A DNA stretch of 64,000 nucleotides from Parabacteroides distasonis (GCF_004793765.1 NZ_SRYM01000007.1:1-64000), one strand, 5' to 3'; positions 1 to 10,792 are shown, counted from the first letter of the stretch. The notes: generated from the sequence alone by a model not told the origin. Translations and numbers: made by a program.

Positions 1-25
1 GTGGACCAAATTTATTTAATTTTTA

Positions 26-54
26 ACTAGCTCCCATTTTTATGGGACACTAGT
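26..54. repeat. Inverted repeat at a rearrangement or insertion junction
   Basis: Bases 26-30 (ACTAG) and 50-54 (CTAGT) enclose a second pair, TCCCAT at 32-37 and ATGGGA at 42-47. From about base 56 rightward the DNA is the repeat unit of the adjacent surface-protein gene. To the left it no longer resembles the matching part of the other repeat copies, and an in-frame TAG lies at 51-53. This looks like the end of a mobile element or a recombination breakpoint. No transposase is visible in the 53 bases available, so the type of event cannot be decided. Confidence 0.45.
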
Positions 55-3000
55 GGAAAGTTTCATATAATGAAGGAGGAACAGTAAAAGTAAACAATAA
101 CAAAGTCGATAATGGTACGAGTACTACCGTGACCGCTTCTACGAATGTTCAATTATCCATAGTCCCTAATTCAGGTTATCATTTGAAGAGTGTGACAGTT
201 GGAGGTGTAGACAAAACGAGTGAAGTGAGTAACAACCAGTTAACGATTACTTCCATATCAAAAAATCAGGAGATTTCTATACTGTTTGAGAAAGATGCTC
301 CAGTTAGTTATATAGTGAAAGTTTCATATAATGAAGGTGGAACGGTAAAAGTAAACAATAACAAAGTCGATAATGGTACGAGTACTACCGTGACCGCTTC
401 TACGAATGTTCAATTATCCATAGTCCCTAATTCAGGTTATCATTTGAAGAGTGTGACAGTTGGAGGTGTAGACAAAACGAGTGAAGTGAGTAACAACCAG
501 TTAACGATTACTTCCATATCAAAAAATCAGGAGATTTCTATACTGTTTGAGAAAGATGCTCCAGTTAGTTATATAGTGAAAGTTTCATATAATGAAGGTG
601 GAACGGTAAAAGTAAACAATAACAAAGTCGATAATGGTACGAGTACTACCGTGACCGCTTCTACGAATGTTCAATTATCCATAGTCCCTAATTCAGGTTA
701 TCATTTGAAGAGTGTGACAGTTGGAGGTGTAGACAAAACGAGTGAAGTGAGGAATAACCAGTTAACGATTACTTCCATATCAAAAAATCAGGAGATTTCT
801 ATACTATTTGAGAAAGATGCTTCTATAAACTACACTGTAAAGGTCTCTTATAATGAAGGTGGTAAGATAAAAGTAAATAATAACTTTGTAGATAATGGTA
901 CCATCACGACTGTTACTGTTCCTGCAGACGTCCAATTATCTGTTGTGCCAGATAAGGGCTATCATTTGAAGCAAATAATGGTAGGTAGTGTAGATAAAAC
1001 AAATGAAGTGAAGGAAAATCAGTTGTTTTTTTATTCAATATCTGAAAATTTAGAGGTCTCTGTTGCTTTTGAGAAAGATGTACCAACAAGCTATTTCCTT
1101 ACAATTTTTTATAAAGATCGTGCTGGAACTGTAAAGGTTAATGGTGTTGAGGCTTCACATGGTCAAGGTATCCCAATTTCTGCATCTTCTACAGAGTTTA
1201 TATTTCTTCCAGCCGAAGGGTATCGCTTAAAGAAAGCAATATTATATTATCAAGTTATGGAAGTCTCTTACCAAGATATAACAGAACAAATTAAGAATAA
1301 TCGCTACACTCTTCTTTCTTCTACATCTGATTTGAGATTAGATGTAGAGTTCGAGCAGATACCATTTTTTAGTTTTCAAATAGAAGGGGGAGCCGGATTG
1401 ATAAAGATTGACAATGAAATAGTTCTGTCTAATTATTATTCATATATGGAAGATGGAAGTTCAACTATTATTCAAATTTTGGATAGTAAGTACTCTGAAA
1501 TAGATGAGGTTCTCTTGAATGAGAAAAATATTACAAGCAAAATTAATAATGGATTTTTGAAAATAGAATCTATAGAATCTGATACAAAGTTAAATTTTAA
1601 GTGGAAATCAAAGCAGTATATATTGTCATTAACAGATATTCAAAATATAGAAAAAATATATCTTGAATGGGATGAATTGCCTGTCCAAAAAAATATACAA
1701 GTAGCGGCAAGAAAAGGTTTCCCATTAACAATTTATTCAAATAAATTTTATTCAATCTTGAAGGTGCTATTAGATGGAGAATCTGTATATGAGGCAGATC
1801 CGGAACATGCTATCTATTATGCGAAAATAATAAGTATGGATATGGATAAGGATAAAGAACTGACTGTCATATTAAAGTTGGAAGAAGAAAGAAGTCTGAC
1901 TTTAGATGTGAAAGAACCGGGGACTTTGTCTTCTTATTTGTCTGAAGAAGATATAAAGTTAGTAACAAATCTTCATCTGCAAGGAAATATTGACCAGCGA
2001 GATTTTGTGGTTATGAATCAAATGGAATCATTATCGGATTTGGATATTACTGCAACTGTAAATAAATATATAGATTATCCAGCAAATGAGATTCCCAAAA
2101 AAGCTTTTTATAATAATAAGACAATTCGTTCTATAGCTATTCCTGCTTCTATTGAGTCGGTAGGAGCTCAGGCTTTTTATGGATCTGTTCTAAATGAATT
2201 TACATCTACTGGTATTGGTATGCAATTAAAATCAATAGGAGAGGAAGCTTTTAAGGACTGTAAATATTTGACAGATATGTATTATTGTGACGATATAAAG
2301 GTGATAGAAAAGGGGACATTCGAAAATTGTTCAAATTTGAAACAAATGAGTTCTCAAAATGTGATAGAAATAAAAGAGTCTGCATTTAGAAATTGTAAGA
2401 ATCTAACATTCTATTTGGATGGTAGTTTGGAGAGAATAGGCGATTATGCCTTTGAAAATGTACATGAGGTAAATGATAATGGCTATTACTTTGAAAATCC
2501 TCAATTATCATATATTGGGAAAAATGCTTTGAAGGGTTGCCAAAATGAATCTTTCAATTTTAAGGCATATATGAATTTGAATGAACTCCCTAGCTTTGAA
2601 GGTTGTTCTAAATTGACTTCTATTACTTTGCCTCAGAATGTCAAGCAAATTCCTGTAGGAATATTTGAAGGCTGCACATCCTTGGCTTATGTATATATGA
2701 GCGAAAATATAGAGTATATAGCGGAAAATGCTTTTAGCGATTGTAATTCTTTGTATTATTTGTATATCCCGGTAAGCAAAACACCAGAAGTTTTTAACAA
2801 TAGCTTCTCTGATTTGAATTATCAGTTAACGAAATTAGCTGTACCTGCGGACTATTTACCTTTCTATAAAAATCATCCTGTCTGGGGAAAATTCTCTGTT
2901 ATAGAACCTATAGGCCAAGCGAGTACTTACCCTGTGGAGATCTTTCTTTCAGAGGGGGGAAGTATGAAGTTCAGAGTCAATAAGGATGAATATTGGCAAG

Positions 3001-3428
3001 ATTTTAATTCTTCTTATTATGGGACATTTGATTCGGCTTCTCGTATTGAGTTTTTTGTCAGTCCTTCGGAAGGGTATTCTATCGAATCTGTTTACTTAAA
3101 TGGTGAAAATATTACGGAGTCGCTAAATGACAACAATGGATTTGTAATACCGTATCTGTTGGAAAATACTTCCATCTCAGTTAAGTTTAAGAAAAAGGAT
3201 GTAACCTCTATAGACTCTGTAAATGCAGATAGATATATTTACAGTATAGGTTCGAATCAATTAATCCTACAAGGATTTAAAGTTGGCTCTTTAATTCATG
3301 TTTATGAGACAAGCGGTCGTTTGATATTCCGTTCTGAGGTTCAAAATAATGAAGAAAAGATAGAGTTGCCAAATAAAGGCATTTACTTTATACGTATCGG
3401 AAGTGAAAATATAAAAATTGCTCTCTAA
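54..3428 (+). pseudogene. 5'-truncated BspA-like surface protein with InlB-type repeats and C-terminal sorting domain
   Basis: The reading frame is open from base 54 but has an in-frame stop at 51-53, no signal peptide and no credible start; a GTG at 129 lies inside a repeat. From the N-terminus it has three almost identical 87-residue divergent InlB-B-type repeats, a fourth diverged copy and several weaker ones. BspA-type leucine-rich repeats (motifs such as IPKKAFYNNKTI and IGEEAFKDCKYL) cover roughly residues 600-900, followed by another InlB-like repeat. The C-terminus of about 70 residues has the pattern of a secretion or sorting domain, ending GIYFIRIGSENIKIAL. Such proteins are usually exported adhesins of Bacteroidales. 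The missing 5' end and the junction at base 56 suggest a broken gene or a silent cassette. It could instead be an intact gene whose start lies across a recombination join. Confidence 0.7.
60..1103 (+). repeat. Tandem 261-bp coding repeats (three near-identical, one diverged)
   Basis: Units begin at 60, 321, 582 and 843, exactly 261 bp (87 codons) apart. The first three are nearly identical at DNA level, differing at only a few positions (for example GGA/GGT and AGT/AGG). The fourth keeps the frame and layout but is diverged. Near identity including silent sites implies recent duplication or ongoing gene conversion. Such repeats can change copy number by slippage or recombination. Confidence 0.9.
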
Positions 3429-3511
3429 AATTACGATAGGAATTACGAATCATGGATAATTGTTTCAGGTTGGCAGTTAATAGAACCTATGAATGATGAA
3501 TAGAAAATGCC

Positions 3512-3546
3512 CCCCCTAGCCTTTTTCATATCAGAAGGCTAGGGGG
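3512..3546. terminator. Bidirectional terminator between convergent genes
   Basis: A perfect 12-bp stem (CCCCCTAGCCTT at 3512-3523, AAGGCTAGGGGG at 3535-3546) lies between the end of the BspA-like gene and the end of the convergent ATPase gene. Confidence 0.8.
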
Positions 3547-3553
3547 CGTTGTC

Positions 3554-4687
3554 TTAAACGCCTCCCAATTCCTTTTTTAGCCACACTTTCATCACCGGAT
3601 CTGGAATGATGACCTTGCGTTTCTCTATTTCAATCAACTCTTTTTTAACTAATGCCCTCTTTACGATACTGACATTTGCCGATGAGCCAAGTTTATATTT
3701 CTGTAGAATCTCTTGCGTGGTAAACTCGCTATGTACTCCATCTAGGATGGCGCGTAAAAAATTCATTTGATAAGTCGTCAGACTTTCGGTCTGTTTCTCG
3801 AATAGCGGAGTGTTTTGATCGATGATATCCTGATATGCCTCCTCAAAGTTCTGCTCCGTAGCGACCTTATCTGTATGAATCCATACCAACCATGCTAATT
3901 GCTGCACATAGGATGAATGATTGTCTACCCTTTGGCATATTTTTTCAGCCAGTTCTTTTGAAATCTGCTTACCTGTAGCCTCAAAACGACCACATATATA
4001 ATTGATCCAATCAGAAGTCCCGATTTTTGGCAGATAAATAGCATCGCCGAATTTATAAAAGGGAAGACTCTTTTTTTCAAATAGTTCATTCATCAAATGC
4101 TTCTTGCTACCGAACAAGCAATAAGACACCGACTTTTGTAATTGCCACACGGAACGTAATCGCTTTTGGAATGTCTTCGAATCCTTAAATTCGGCAATCT
4201 GTTGAAATTCATCGATACATACGACAATATTATATCCCTTCTTTTGCGCTATTTTTTCGGGAAGTTGTAATATCTCATCAACATCATTACTTTGAGGATT
4301 CATCTCAAGTGATATGGAAAAATCTGTCATGGGATCGGTGCCTATGGATATTTTAGGGCTGATACGTGAGAGGAATAGCTTGGTATTCTCCAGCCATTCA
4401 TCTAACTTTGAGGAAGTTTGTTTGAGAATGGCTGCAGCGAACGCATCATAAAAATCCCTGTCGCTACGGCATGAGAATATATCAAGATACACGACTTTCA
4501 ATTTGTCGGATTGCGCCAAGTGACATGCTTTCTGCACTAAAGAAGTCTTGCCCCAACGACGAGGTGAAATCAGTACCGTATTTACACCATGCTGAAAGTT
4601 CAACAATAGACGCTCTGTCTCTTTCTCGCGATCGGTAAAATTATCGCCCGATGTCGCGACTCCGAATATAAAAGGCTTATTCTCCAT
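3554..4687 (-). CDS. ATPase_2 (archaeal-type) family ATP-binding protein
   Basis: This is a 377-residue P-loop ATPase of the ATPase_2/AAA-like group common in Bacteroidales. The nucleotide-binding loop is the atypical SPRRWGKTS (residues 41-49), typical of this family, and the Walker B segment is VVCIDEF (about 155-161). The C-terminal third resembles a winged helix, which could bind DNA. Members occur near mobile or surface genes but have no settled function. It is monocistronic, convergent with the surface-protein gene, with a TATCTTTG-type -7 box upstream at 4712-4719 on the minus strand. The start ATG fits the family N-terminus (IFGVATSGDNFTDRE). The family call is sound; the biological role is unknown. 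Confidence 0.85.
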   Translation of the reverse strand: MENKPFIFGVATSGDNFTDREKETERLLLNFQHGVNTVLISPRRWGKTSLVQKACHLAQSDKLKVVYLDIFSCRSDRDFYDAFAAAILKQTSSKLDEWLENTKLFLSRISPKISIGTDPMTDFSISLEMNPQSNDVDEILQLPEKIAQKKGYNIVVCIDEFQQIAEFKDSKTFQKRLRSVWQLQKSVSYCLFGSKKHLMNELFEKKSLPFYKFGDAIYLPKIGTSDWINYICGRFEATGKQISKELAEKICQRVDNHSSYVQQLAWLVWIHTDKVATEQNFEEAYQDIIDQNTPLFEKQTESLTTYQMNFLRAILDGVHSEFTTQEILQKYKLGSSANVSIVKRALVKKELIEIEKRKVIIPDPVMKVWLKKELGGV

Positions 4688-4735
4688 GATTTTTCAACTA
4701 TTATTCTATCGCAAAGATAATCAATATTAGGTTTG

Positions 4736-4764
4736 TAATAAAGTTGTTACTAATAAAGTTGTTA
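4736..4764 (+). repeat. Short direct repeat in the divergent intergenic region
   Basis: TAATAAAGTTGTTA occurs twice, at 4736-4749 and 4751-4764, between the divergent ATPase_2 and S9 peptidase genes. The position would suit a regulator-binding site, but it may be simple sequence duplication. Confidence 0.4.
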
Positions 4765-4825
4765 TTTATCTTTCTAGTAGCTTGTAGAAGAAGTATCTTA
4801 CACATAACTAATGATCGCTATCTGC

Positions 4826-4855
4826 TTGGTATCTTGCGGAAAGTTTATACTTTTG
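4826..4855 (+). promoter_or_regulatory. Sigma-ABfr-type promoter for the S9 peptidase gene
   Basis: TTG at 4826-4828, 19 bp, then TACTTTTG at 4848-4855. This matches the Bacteroidetes primary promoter pattern and lies about 30 bp before the start codon. Confidence 0.7.
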
Positions 4856-4884
4856 AGGCGAATAACAGACAATACTAAGAATCT

Positions 4885-7299
4885 ATGAATGTAAAAACAC
4901 TTTTTTATGCGGTAGCCTTCTTGAGTTTATCATGGGTGCCTTTTACCTATGCGCAAGATGTCCTACCGGAATATACGCAAGCACGCCGCTTCGCCCCGTC
5001 GAATGCGGAACAGCTACTTTTCTCTTATACCCTTACCCCCAATTATTTTAATAATAGTGACAAGTTCTGGTATGAGTATAAGACGAGTGAGGGGACAAAC
5101 TGGTATCTGGTGGACCCCGATTCGAGAAATAAACGATTATTATTCGATCGGGATGAGTTGGCGGCACAGATAAGCGAGATCGTGAGAGAGCCTTTTACCG
5201 GACAACAACTTCCTATCGAGGATTTACGCTTAAAGGAAGATGATCGCACGTTTACTTTCTCGATAAAGGGTACGAACGGGAACTATTTTTTCTCGTATGA
5301 TTATCCGTCGTCCCGGTTGACTCGGATTACGAAAGACGGGATTCCTGCTAAAATCCGTTGGGCGAATGTATCGCCGGATAAAAAGCGGGTCGTCTTTGCG
5401 AAAGATTTGAACCTGTATGTCATGAGTTATGAGGATTATGAGAAGGCCGTGAAGGACCCGGAGGATAAGACGATATCCGAGATCGCCTTGACTACGGATG
5501 GCGAAAAAGATTTTGGCTTTGGTATGCCCCGGACCTTCTTGAATACCGATACTTTATGTGACCATAAGCGGAAATATGTAATGGGGAACTGGTCTCCCGA
5601 TGGTCGTTATTTCGCCGCGACTTTGTCGGATCAACGTGAGGTACAAGATTTATGGGTGATTAACTCGATCGCCAAACCTCGTCCTACACTTGAGACCTAT
5701 AAATATCAGATGCCGGGAGAGGCGGGTTCTCCAATCGTTCATTTATATCTCTTTGATTTGGAAAATGCCGGAAAGCGGAAAGAAATCCGGGTGGATTGTT
5801 TTAAAGATCAAACAATCAATCTAGCCTCCAAACCGGATAAGGAGCGTACGGGACTCACTCGGAACTCGATCTGGTTGGGAGATAACCAGACCTTCTATTT
5901 GACCCGTGTCAGCCGGGATATGAAACGGGTGGATATCTGTTCGTATACGATCGGGGAGGATTCGGTAAAAGCGATCATTGAGGAACGTCTGAATACCTCT
6001 ATAGAAACCCGCCCGCTAGCGATGACCGATAATGGTAAGGACTTGATCCATTGGAGCGAACGGGATGGTTGGGCGCATTTGTATCTATATGACGCACAAG
6101 GAAATTTGAAAAACCGTATCACCAAAGGGCCTTGGCATGTGGACGCCATCGTAGACGTGGACAGTAAGAATCGTGTCGTTTACTTTAAGGCGAATGCCCG
6201 GGAAAAGGGAGATACGACTCCTTATTACGAGCATTTGTACCGGGTGAATCTGGATGGTTCGGGCTTAAAGCTGATTACTCCGGGCGATTATTTCCATCTG
6301 GTCTCTATGGATAAATCCATGCGATATATCGTGGATAACTATTCTCGTGTCAATACGATCCCGGCTACGGCATTGTATGATAACCAAGGTAACCGATTGA
6401 TGACCTTGGAGGAGAGTGACTTCTCCCAATTATTCATGGCAGGTTATAAATTCCCTGAGCCTTTTTCGGTAAAGGCGGCCGACGGGGTGACCGATTTGTA
6501 TGGTGTCATGTATAAGCCTTTTGATTTTGATTCCACGAAAGTATATCCGGTCATTAACTATGTATACCCCGGACCGCAACAGGAGGGAACTTTCTTTCGC
6601 TACATCCCGATGAATCCTCGTACGGATCGTTTGGCGCAAGCCGGATTTGTCGTGGTTTGCATGGGACACAGGGGAGGGCATCCCAGTCGCTCCAAGTGGT
6701 ATCATAATTATGGATATGGAAATTTGCGTGATTATCCGATGGCGGATCATAAAGTAGCTATCGAGCAGTTGTGCGCTCGTTATAAATTCATGGATATCAA
6801 CCGGGTCGGCATACACGGACACTCCGGTGGCGGTTTCATGTCTACAGCGGCTATGCTGCTTTATCCGGATTTCTTTAAGGTGGCGGTATCTTGTGCCGGC
6901 AATCATGACAATAACATTTATAACCGGTGGTGGGGAGAGAAACATCATGGGGTAAAGGAGATCACGGATGATATGGGAAATATCTCGTTCGATATTCGCA
7001 TCCCGACCAATCAGGAATTGGCGAGGAACTTGAAAGGCCATCTGTTATTAATCCATGGCGATATCGATAATAATGTGCATCCGGCGAATACCATTGTTGT
7101 CGTGGACGAGTTGATCAAGGCGGGCAAGCGCTTTGATATGTTGATCGTACCGGGAAAACGTCATCATTTTGATGACTATAATGAGTATTATTACTGGCGG
7201 ATGGTCGATTACTTCTCTGAGTATTTGAGAGGCGAACGGGAAACAGGTGTGGATATAAAAGATTTGAAACTGGGCAATTGGTTTCAGGGGTATCAGTGA
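4885..7299 (+). CDS. S9 family (DPP IV / prolyl oligopeptidase-like) serine peptidase
   Basis: An 804-residue exported peptidase: signal peptide (cleavage likely after FTYAQ), a beta-propeller domain of the DPPIV N-terminal type over roughly residues 70-520, and a C-terminal alpha/beta-hydrolase domain. The catalytic serine is in GHSGGG (Ser647), the acid in HGDIDNNV (Asp728 by comparison with DPP4) and the histidine in GKRHHF (His760 or 761). It should remove dipeptides from oligopeptides in the periplasm or at the cell surface, feeding peptide fermentation. It has its own promoter, and an HD-domain gene follows 60 bp downstream. The exact cleavage preference cannot be read from sequence. 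Confidence 0.92.
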   Translation: MNVKTLFYAVAFLSLSWVPFTYAQDVLPEYTQARRFAPSNAEQLLFSYTLTPNYFNNSDKFWYEYKTSEGTNWYLVDPDSRNKRLLFDRDELAAQISEIVREPFTGQQLPIEDLRLKEDDRTFTFSIKGTNGNYFFSYDYPSSRLTRITKDGIPAKIRWANVSPDKKRVVFAKDLNLYVMSYEDYEKAVKDPEDKTISEIALTTDGEKDFGFGMPRTFLNTDTLCDHKRKYVMGNWSPDGRYFAATLSDQREVQDLWVINSIAKPRPTLETYKYQMPGEAGSPIVHLYLFDLENAGKRKEIRVDCFKDQTINLASKPDKERTGLTRNSIWLGDNQTFYLTRVSRDMKRVDICSYTIGEDSVKAIIEERLNTSIETRPLAMTDNGKDLIHWSERDGWAHLYLYDAQGNLKNRITKGPWHVDAIVDVDSKNRVVYFKANAREKGDTTPYYEHLYRVNLDGSGLKLITPGDYFHLVSMDKSMRYIVDNYSRVNTIPATALYDNQGNRLMTLEESDFSQLFMAGYKFPEPFSVKAADGVTDLYGVMYKPFDFDSTKVYPVINYVYPGPQQEGTFFRYIPMNPRTDRLAQAGFVVVCMGHRGGHPSRSKWYHNYGYGNLRDYPMADHKVAIEQLCARYKFMDINRVGIHGHSGGGFMSTAAMLLYPDFFKVAVSCAGNHDNNIYNRWWGEKHHGVKEITDDMGNISFDIRIPTNQELARNLKGHLLLIHGDIDNNVHPANTIVVVDELIKAGKRFDMLIVPGKRHHFDDYNEYYYWRMVDYFSEYLRGERETGVDIKDLKLGNWFQGYQ

Positions 7300-7358
7300 T
7301 GAGAAGTAGTATATGTGAGAGAGATTGTTTATTTTTGTCTCGCAAAAAAATAAATAGG

Positions 7359-7901
7359 ATGAAACCTCTTGATATAATAAAGAAATATTATCCGGAAAGT
7401 TCGGATGCCTACCGGATTTTGGTGACTCATAGCCGCAGCGTGGCGGATAAGGCATTAGCATTGGCCCGTTTGCATCCGGAGATGAATCTGGATCTGACTT
7501 TTATTGAGGAAGCGGCGATGTTGCATGACATAGGGATCTTTTTGTGTAACGCTCCGGATATCGATTGCCATGGGGAGGCCGATTATATCTGCCATGGCTA
7601 TCTGGGAGCCGATTTAATGCGGAAAGAGGGGTATCCTCGCCACGCCTTAGTTTGCGAGAGGCATACGGGAACGGGGCTTTCGCTTGCCATGATCGAGGAG
7701 CGGAACCTGCCTGTTCCATATCGGGATATGCGTCCCGTGTCATTGGAAGAACAATTGATCTGTTTCGCCGATAAATTCTTTAGTAAGACTAAATTGACGA
7801 AAGAGAAACCGGCTGATAAGATAAAACAGAGCTTATCCAAGTATGGAAATGAGACAGTTGGGCAGTTTGAACACTGGTGTAAACTCTTTTTAGGGGAATA
7901 A
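7359..7901 (+). CDS. HD-domain phosphohydrolase
   Basis: A 180-residue HD-superfamily protein, probably a metal-dependent phosphohydrolase. His24 and the His56-Asp57 pair in MLHDIG are visible, with a later Asp in CFADKF, so the metal-binding set H...HD...D is complete. The start at ATG 7359 is preferred because an upstream in-frame start would overlap the S9 peptidase gene and add 27 residues unlike the family. It probably shares a transcript with the S9 gene. Substrate unknown. Confidence 0.85.
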   Translation: MKPLDIIKKYYPESSDAYRILVTHSRSVADKALALARLHPEMNLDLTFIEEAAMLHDIGIFLCNAPDIDCHGEADYICHGYLGADLMRKEGYPRHALVCERHTGTGLSLAMIEERNLPVPYRDMRPVSLEEQLICFADKFFSKTKLTKEKPADKIKQSLSKYGNETVGQFEHWCKLFLGE

Positions 7902-7966
7902 AAGCATAAGGGCTCGTTTATTTATTATACATTTGCACGCTGTAACACACTGCAAAGAACGAAGTA

Positions 7967-10711
7967 ATGTTTTTGATATATAGAGTCCTAATCATTCTAT
8001 TCGTTTTCCTCTTGGGAGGCTTGGGCGTGCAAGCGCAGGAGATTGTCGCTCCTGCCGATAGCTTGGCGCAGACTGATTCTCTCTTGGTGGCTCCTACGGA
8101 TAGTACAACGTTAGCGGGAGATTCGATTCCAGAAAAGCAGACCGGGCTAGATGCTCCGGTCAGTTATCAAGCGACCGATTCTATCGTGATGACGGCTGGC
8201 AACTGGGCATATCTTTACGGGGAAGGCGATGTCAAATACCAGAATATCGAGCTGCAGTCCGAATTGATTGAGATGAATATGGATAGTAGCATCGTGTTCG
8301 CTAAGTTTGGACTCGACTCTATCGGGCAGGAGTTTGGCTATCCGTTGTTTAAGGAGGGCGATCAGCAGTATGAGTCGAAGACGATGCGGTATAATTTTGG
8401 TACCAAGAAAGGATATATCACGGACGTGATTACCCAGCAGGGCGAAGGGTATGTTACCGCCGGGCGAACGAAAAAGATGGAAGGGGATATCTTGAACATG
8501 GTGGGTGGTAAGTACACGACTTGCGATGAGCATGAGCATCCTCACTTTTACATCCAGATGACGAAAGCGAAGGTGCGCCCGAAAAAGAATATCGTAACGG
8601 GTCCGGTCTATCTGGTCTTGGAGGACGTGCCGTTGTATCCGATCGGGTTACCTTTCTGTTTCTTCCCGTTCTCGAGTACATATTCATCCGGTATTATTAT
8701 GCCGACTTTCGGAGACGAGTCTACCAGAGGTTTCTTCTTGCGTGATGGTGGATATTATTTCGCCTTGAGCGATTATATGGACTTGGCTTTATTGGGAGAG
8801 ATTTATACGAAAGGATCTTGGGGATTGTCGGCCAAGTCGGCTTACCGCAAACGTTATAAATTCTCGGGCAGTTTTAATGCTTCTTATTTGGTGACGAAAT
8901 TGGGAGATAAGGGCTTGCCAGACTATAATTTATCCAAGGACTTCAAGGTTAACTGGACACATACGCAAGACCCTAAGGCGAATCCTTATCTGTCTTTCTC
9001 GGCGAGCGTAAACTTCTCGACCTCTTCGTATGACCGCAATAATCAGAACAGTTTATACCCGAATGCGAATGGGTATGCCGACGTGAACCAGAATACGAAG
9101 AGTTCATCCATTAACGTAACGAAACGTTTCCCGAATAACCCGTTCACGATCTCTGGTACGATGAGTATAAACCAGACGACCCGTGATTCTTCTATTGCCG
9201 TGACCTTGCCTAGCATGACGGTTACGATGAGTCGTATCTTCCCTTTCAAGCGGAAACATCCGGTCGGGAAGGAGCGTTGGTACGAGAAGATCTCCATGAG
9301 TTATTCCGGTACGTTTAGTAATAGTATAACGACAAAAGAAAACTTATTATTCAAATCGAATTTGATCAAAGATTGGCAGAATGCTATGCAGCACTCGATT
9401 CCGGTAAGCGCTACATTCTCCGTGCTCAAGTACTTGAATATTTCTCCCTCTTTCAATTATAAGGAACGTTGGTACACCAACAAGATCGAACAGGAATATG
9501 ATACGCAGAAACAGGCTTTGGTAGCCCGCGACACTACGTATGGTTTTTATCGTATTTACGATTTTAACGCTTCTATCTCTGCGTCTACTACCTTGTATGG
9601 TTTTTATAAACCGTTGCCATTCTTAGGTAATAAGGTTGAGATGATCCGTCACCGCTTCGAGCCGTCTATTACGGTAAGCGCCCAGCCGGACTTCGCTTCC
9701 TCTCGTTTTGGTTTTTATGAGACTTATGTATATCAAGACGCGAATGGTGAGGATCGTGAATATACGTATTCTCCGTTCGCTCATAATATGTATGGCGTTC
9801 CGGGAACGGGAAAGCAAGGAAATATCAGTTTTGACGTAAATAACAATATTGAGATGAAGGTGCGTTCGGATAAGGACTCTACCGGATTTAAGAAGATTAG
9901 TCTGATTGATAAGTTATCGTTAGGCATGAGCTATAATATGGCGGCGGATTCATTTAAGTGGAGTGACTTGAGTGTAGGTTTACGTTTGAAATTATCCAAG
10001 AGCTATACGTTGAACTTGAATGGTCAGTTCGATACCTATACGTACGATGAGAATGGGCGGCGTGTCGATATTCCCCGTTGGAAAGCAGGAAAGGGTATTG
10101 GTCGTTTGCGAGGGACTAGCACCAGTTTTTCTTATACATTTAATAATGATACGTTTAAGAAGTTGTTTGGAGGAGGGGATGGTTCATCGGATAAATCCGG
10201 GAATCAATCGGCTTCCACGGATCCGAACGCAGATCCGGATGGCTTGAACCCGGATGGGGAAGGGGATGGTGAGAATAAGGAAAGTGGTGGCCGTCTGTTG
10301 GGCAAAAAGAAAGAGACCGGCGAGACGGATTCCGATGGCTATCTGATTTCTAAGATTCCTTGGAGCCTCTCGTTTAGTTATGGTTTGAGCTTACGGTATG
10401 GTGATTTTAATCGTTCTAAACTGGAGTATGATTACGCCTTGACCCACTCTTTGAGCTTTAACGGAAATATCCAGCCAACAAAGAACTGGCGTTTTAACTT
10501 TAACGCTACTTATGATTTTGACGCTAAGAAGATTTCTTATATGACTTGTAACGTAACTCGTAACTTGCACTGTTGGCAAATGACGGCTAGTTTCGTTCCG
10601 GTCGGTCCTTATAAATCCTATACATTCAGTATCGCTGTAAGCTCTGCTTTATTGAAAGACTTGAAGTATGATAAGAGAAGTAATTATAGGGATGGACAGC
10701 AATGGTATTGA
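7967..10711 (+). CDS. lptD: LPS-assembly outer-membrane protein LptD
   Basis: A 914-residue protein with signal peptide (cleavage near VQAQE), an N-terminal OstA/LptA-like jelly-roll region (about residues 65-220) and a long C-terminal beta-barrel with alternating aromatic strands, ending in an aromatic residue. LptD with LptE inserts LPS into the outer leaflet. Typical Bacteroidetes LptD lacks the cysteine pattern of the E. coli protein, and that is the case here. A hydrophilic Gly/Ser/Asp-rich stretch of about 45 residues near 734-780 is likely an external or periplasmic loop. A TACATTTG -7 box at 7928-7935 suggests its own promoter. Confidence 0.87.
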   Translation: MFLIYRVLIILFVFLLGGLGVQAQEIVAPADSLAQTDSLLVAPTDSTTLAGDSIPEKQTGLDAPVSYQATDSIVMTAGNWAYLYGEGDVKYQNIELQSELIEMNMDSSIVFAKFGLDSIGQEFGYPLFKEGDQQYESKTMRYNFGTKKGYITDVITQQGEGYVTAGRTKKMEGDILNMVGGKYTTCDEHEHPHFYIQMTKAKVRPKKNIVTGPVYLVLEDVPLYPIGLPFCFFPFSSTYSSGIIMPTFGDESTRGFFLRDGGYYFALSDYMDLALLGEIYTKGSWGLSAKSAYRKRYKFSGSFNASYLVTKLGDKGLPDYNLSKDFKVNWTHTQDPKANPYLSFSASVNFSTSSYDRNNQNSLYPNANGYADVNQNTKSSSINVTKRFPNNPFTISGTMSINQTTRDSSIAVTLPSMTVTMSRIFPFKRKHPVGKERWYEKISMSYSGTFSNSITTKENLLFKSNLIKDWQNAMQHSIPVSATFSVLKYLNISPSFNYKERWYTNKIEQEYDTQKQALVARDTTYGFYRIYDFNASISASTTLYGFYKPLPFLGNKVEMIRHRFEPSITVSAQPDFASSRFGFYETYVYQDANGEDREYTYSPFAHNMYGVPGTGKQGNISFDVNNNIEMKVRSDKDSTGFKKISLIDKLSLGMSYNMAADSFKWSDLSVGLRLKLSKSYTLNLNGQFDTYTYDENGRRVDIPRWKAGKGIGRLRGTSTSFSYTFNNDTFKKLFGGGDGSSDKSGNQSASTDPNADPDGLNPDGEGDGENKESGGRLLGKKKETGETDSDGYLISKIPWSLSFSYGLSLRYGDFNRSKLEYDYALTHSLSFNGNIQPTKNWRFNFNATYDFDAKKISYMTCNVTRNLHCWQMTASFVPVGPYKSYTFSIAVSSALLKDLKYDKRSNYRDGQQWY

Positions 10712-10726
10712 TAATTGAAAATTGAT

Positions 10727-10780
10727 AATTGAGAATTGAAAATTAAAGTTATACAATCCAATAATTTTCAATTCTCAATT
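10727..10780. terminator. AT-rich inverted repeat between convergent lptD and ung
   Basis: Perfect 19-bp arms (10727-10745 and 10762-10780; core GAGAATTGAAAATT) separated by 16 bp lie exactly between the two convergent stops. Extra copies of the same AATTGA-rich words flank it. It probably serves as a bidirectional terminator. Confidence 0.7.
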
Positions 10781-10792
10781 TTTAATTCTCAA

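Noticed and set aside
6430-7041. 203-residue minus-strand frame inside the S9 peptidase gene
   Set aside because: It is the antisense shadow of a strongly supported gene, without any recognisable domain.
10712-10792. AATTGA-rich tract as a possible mobile element end
   Set aside because: A perfect stem between two convergent stops is better explained as a terminator.
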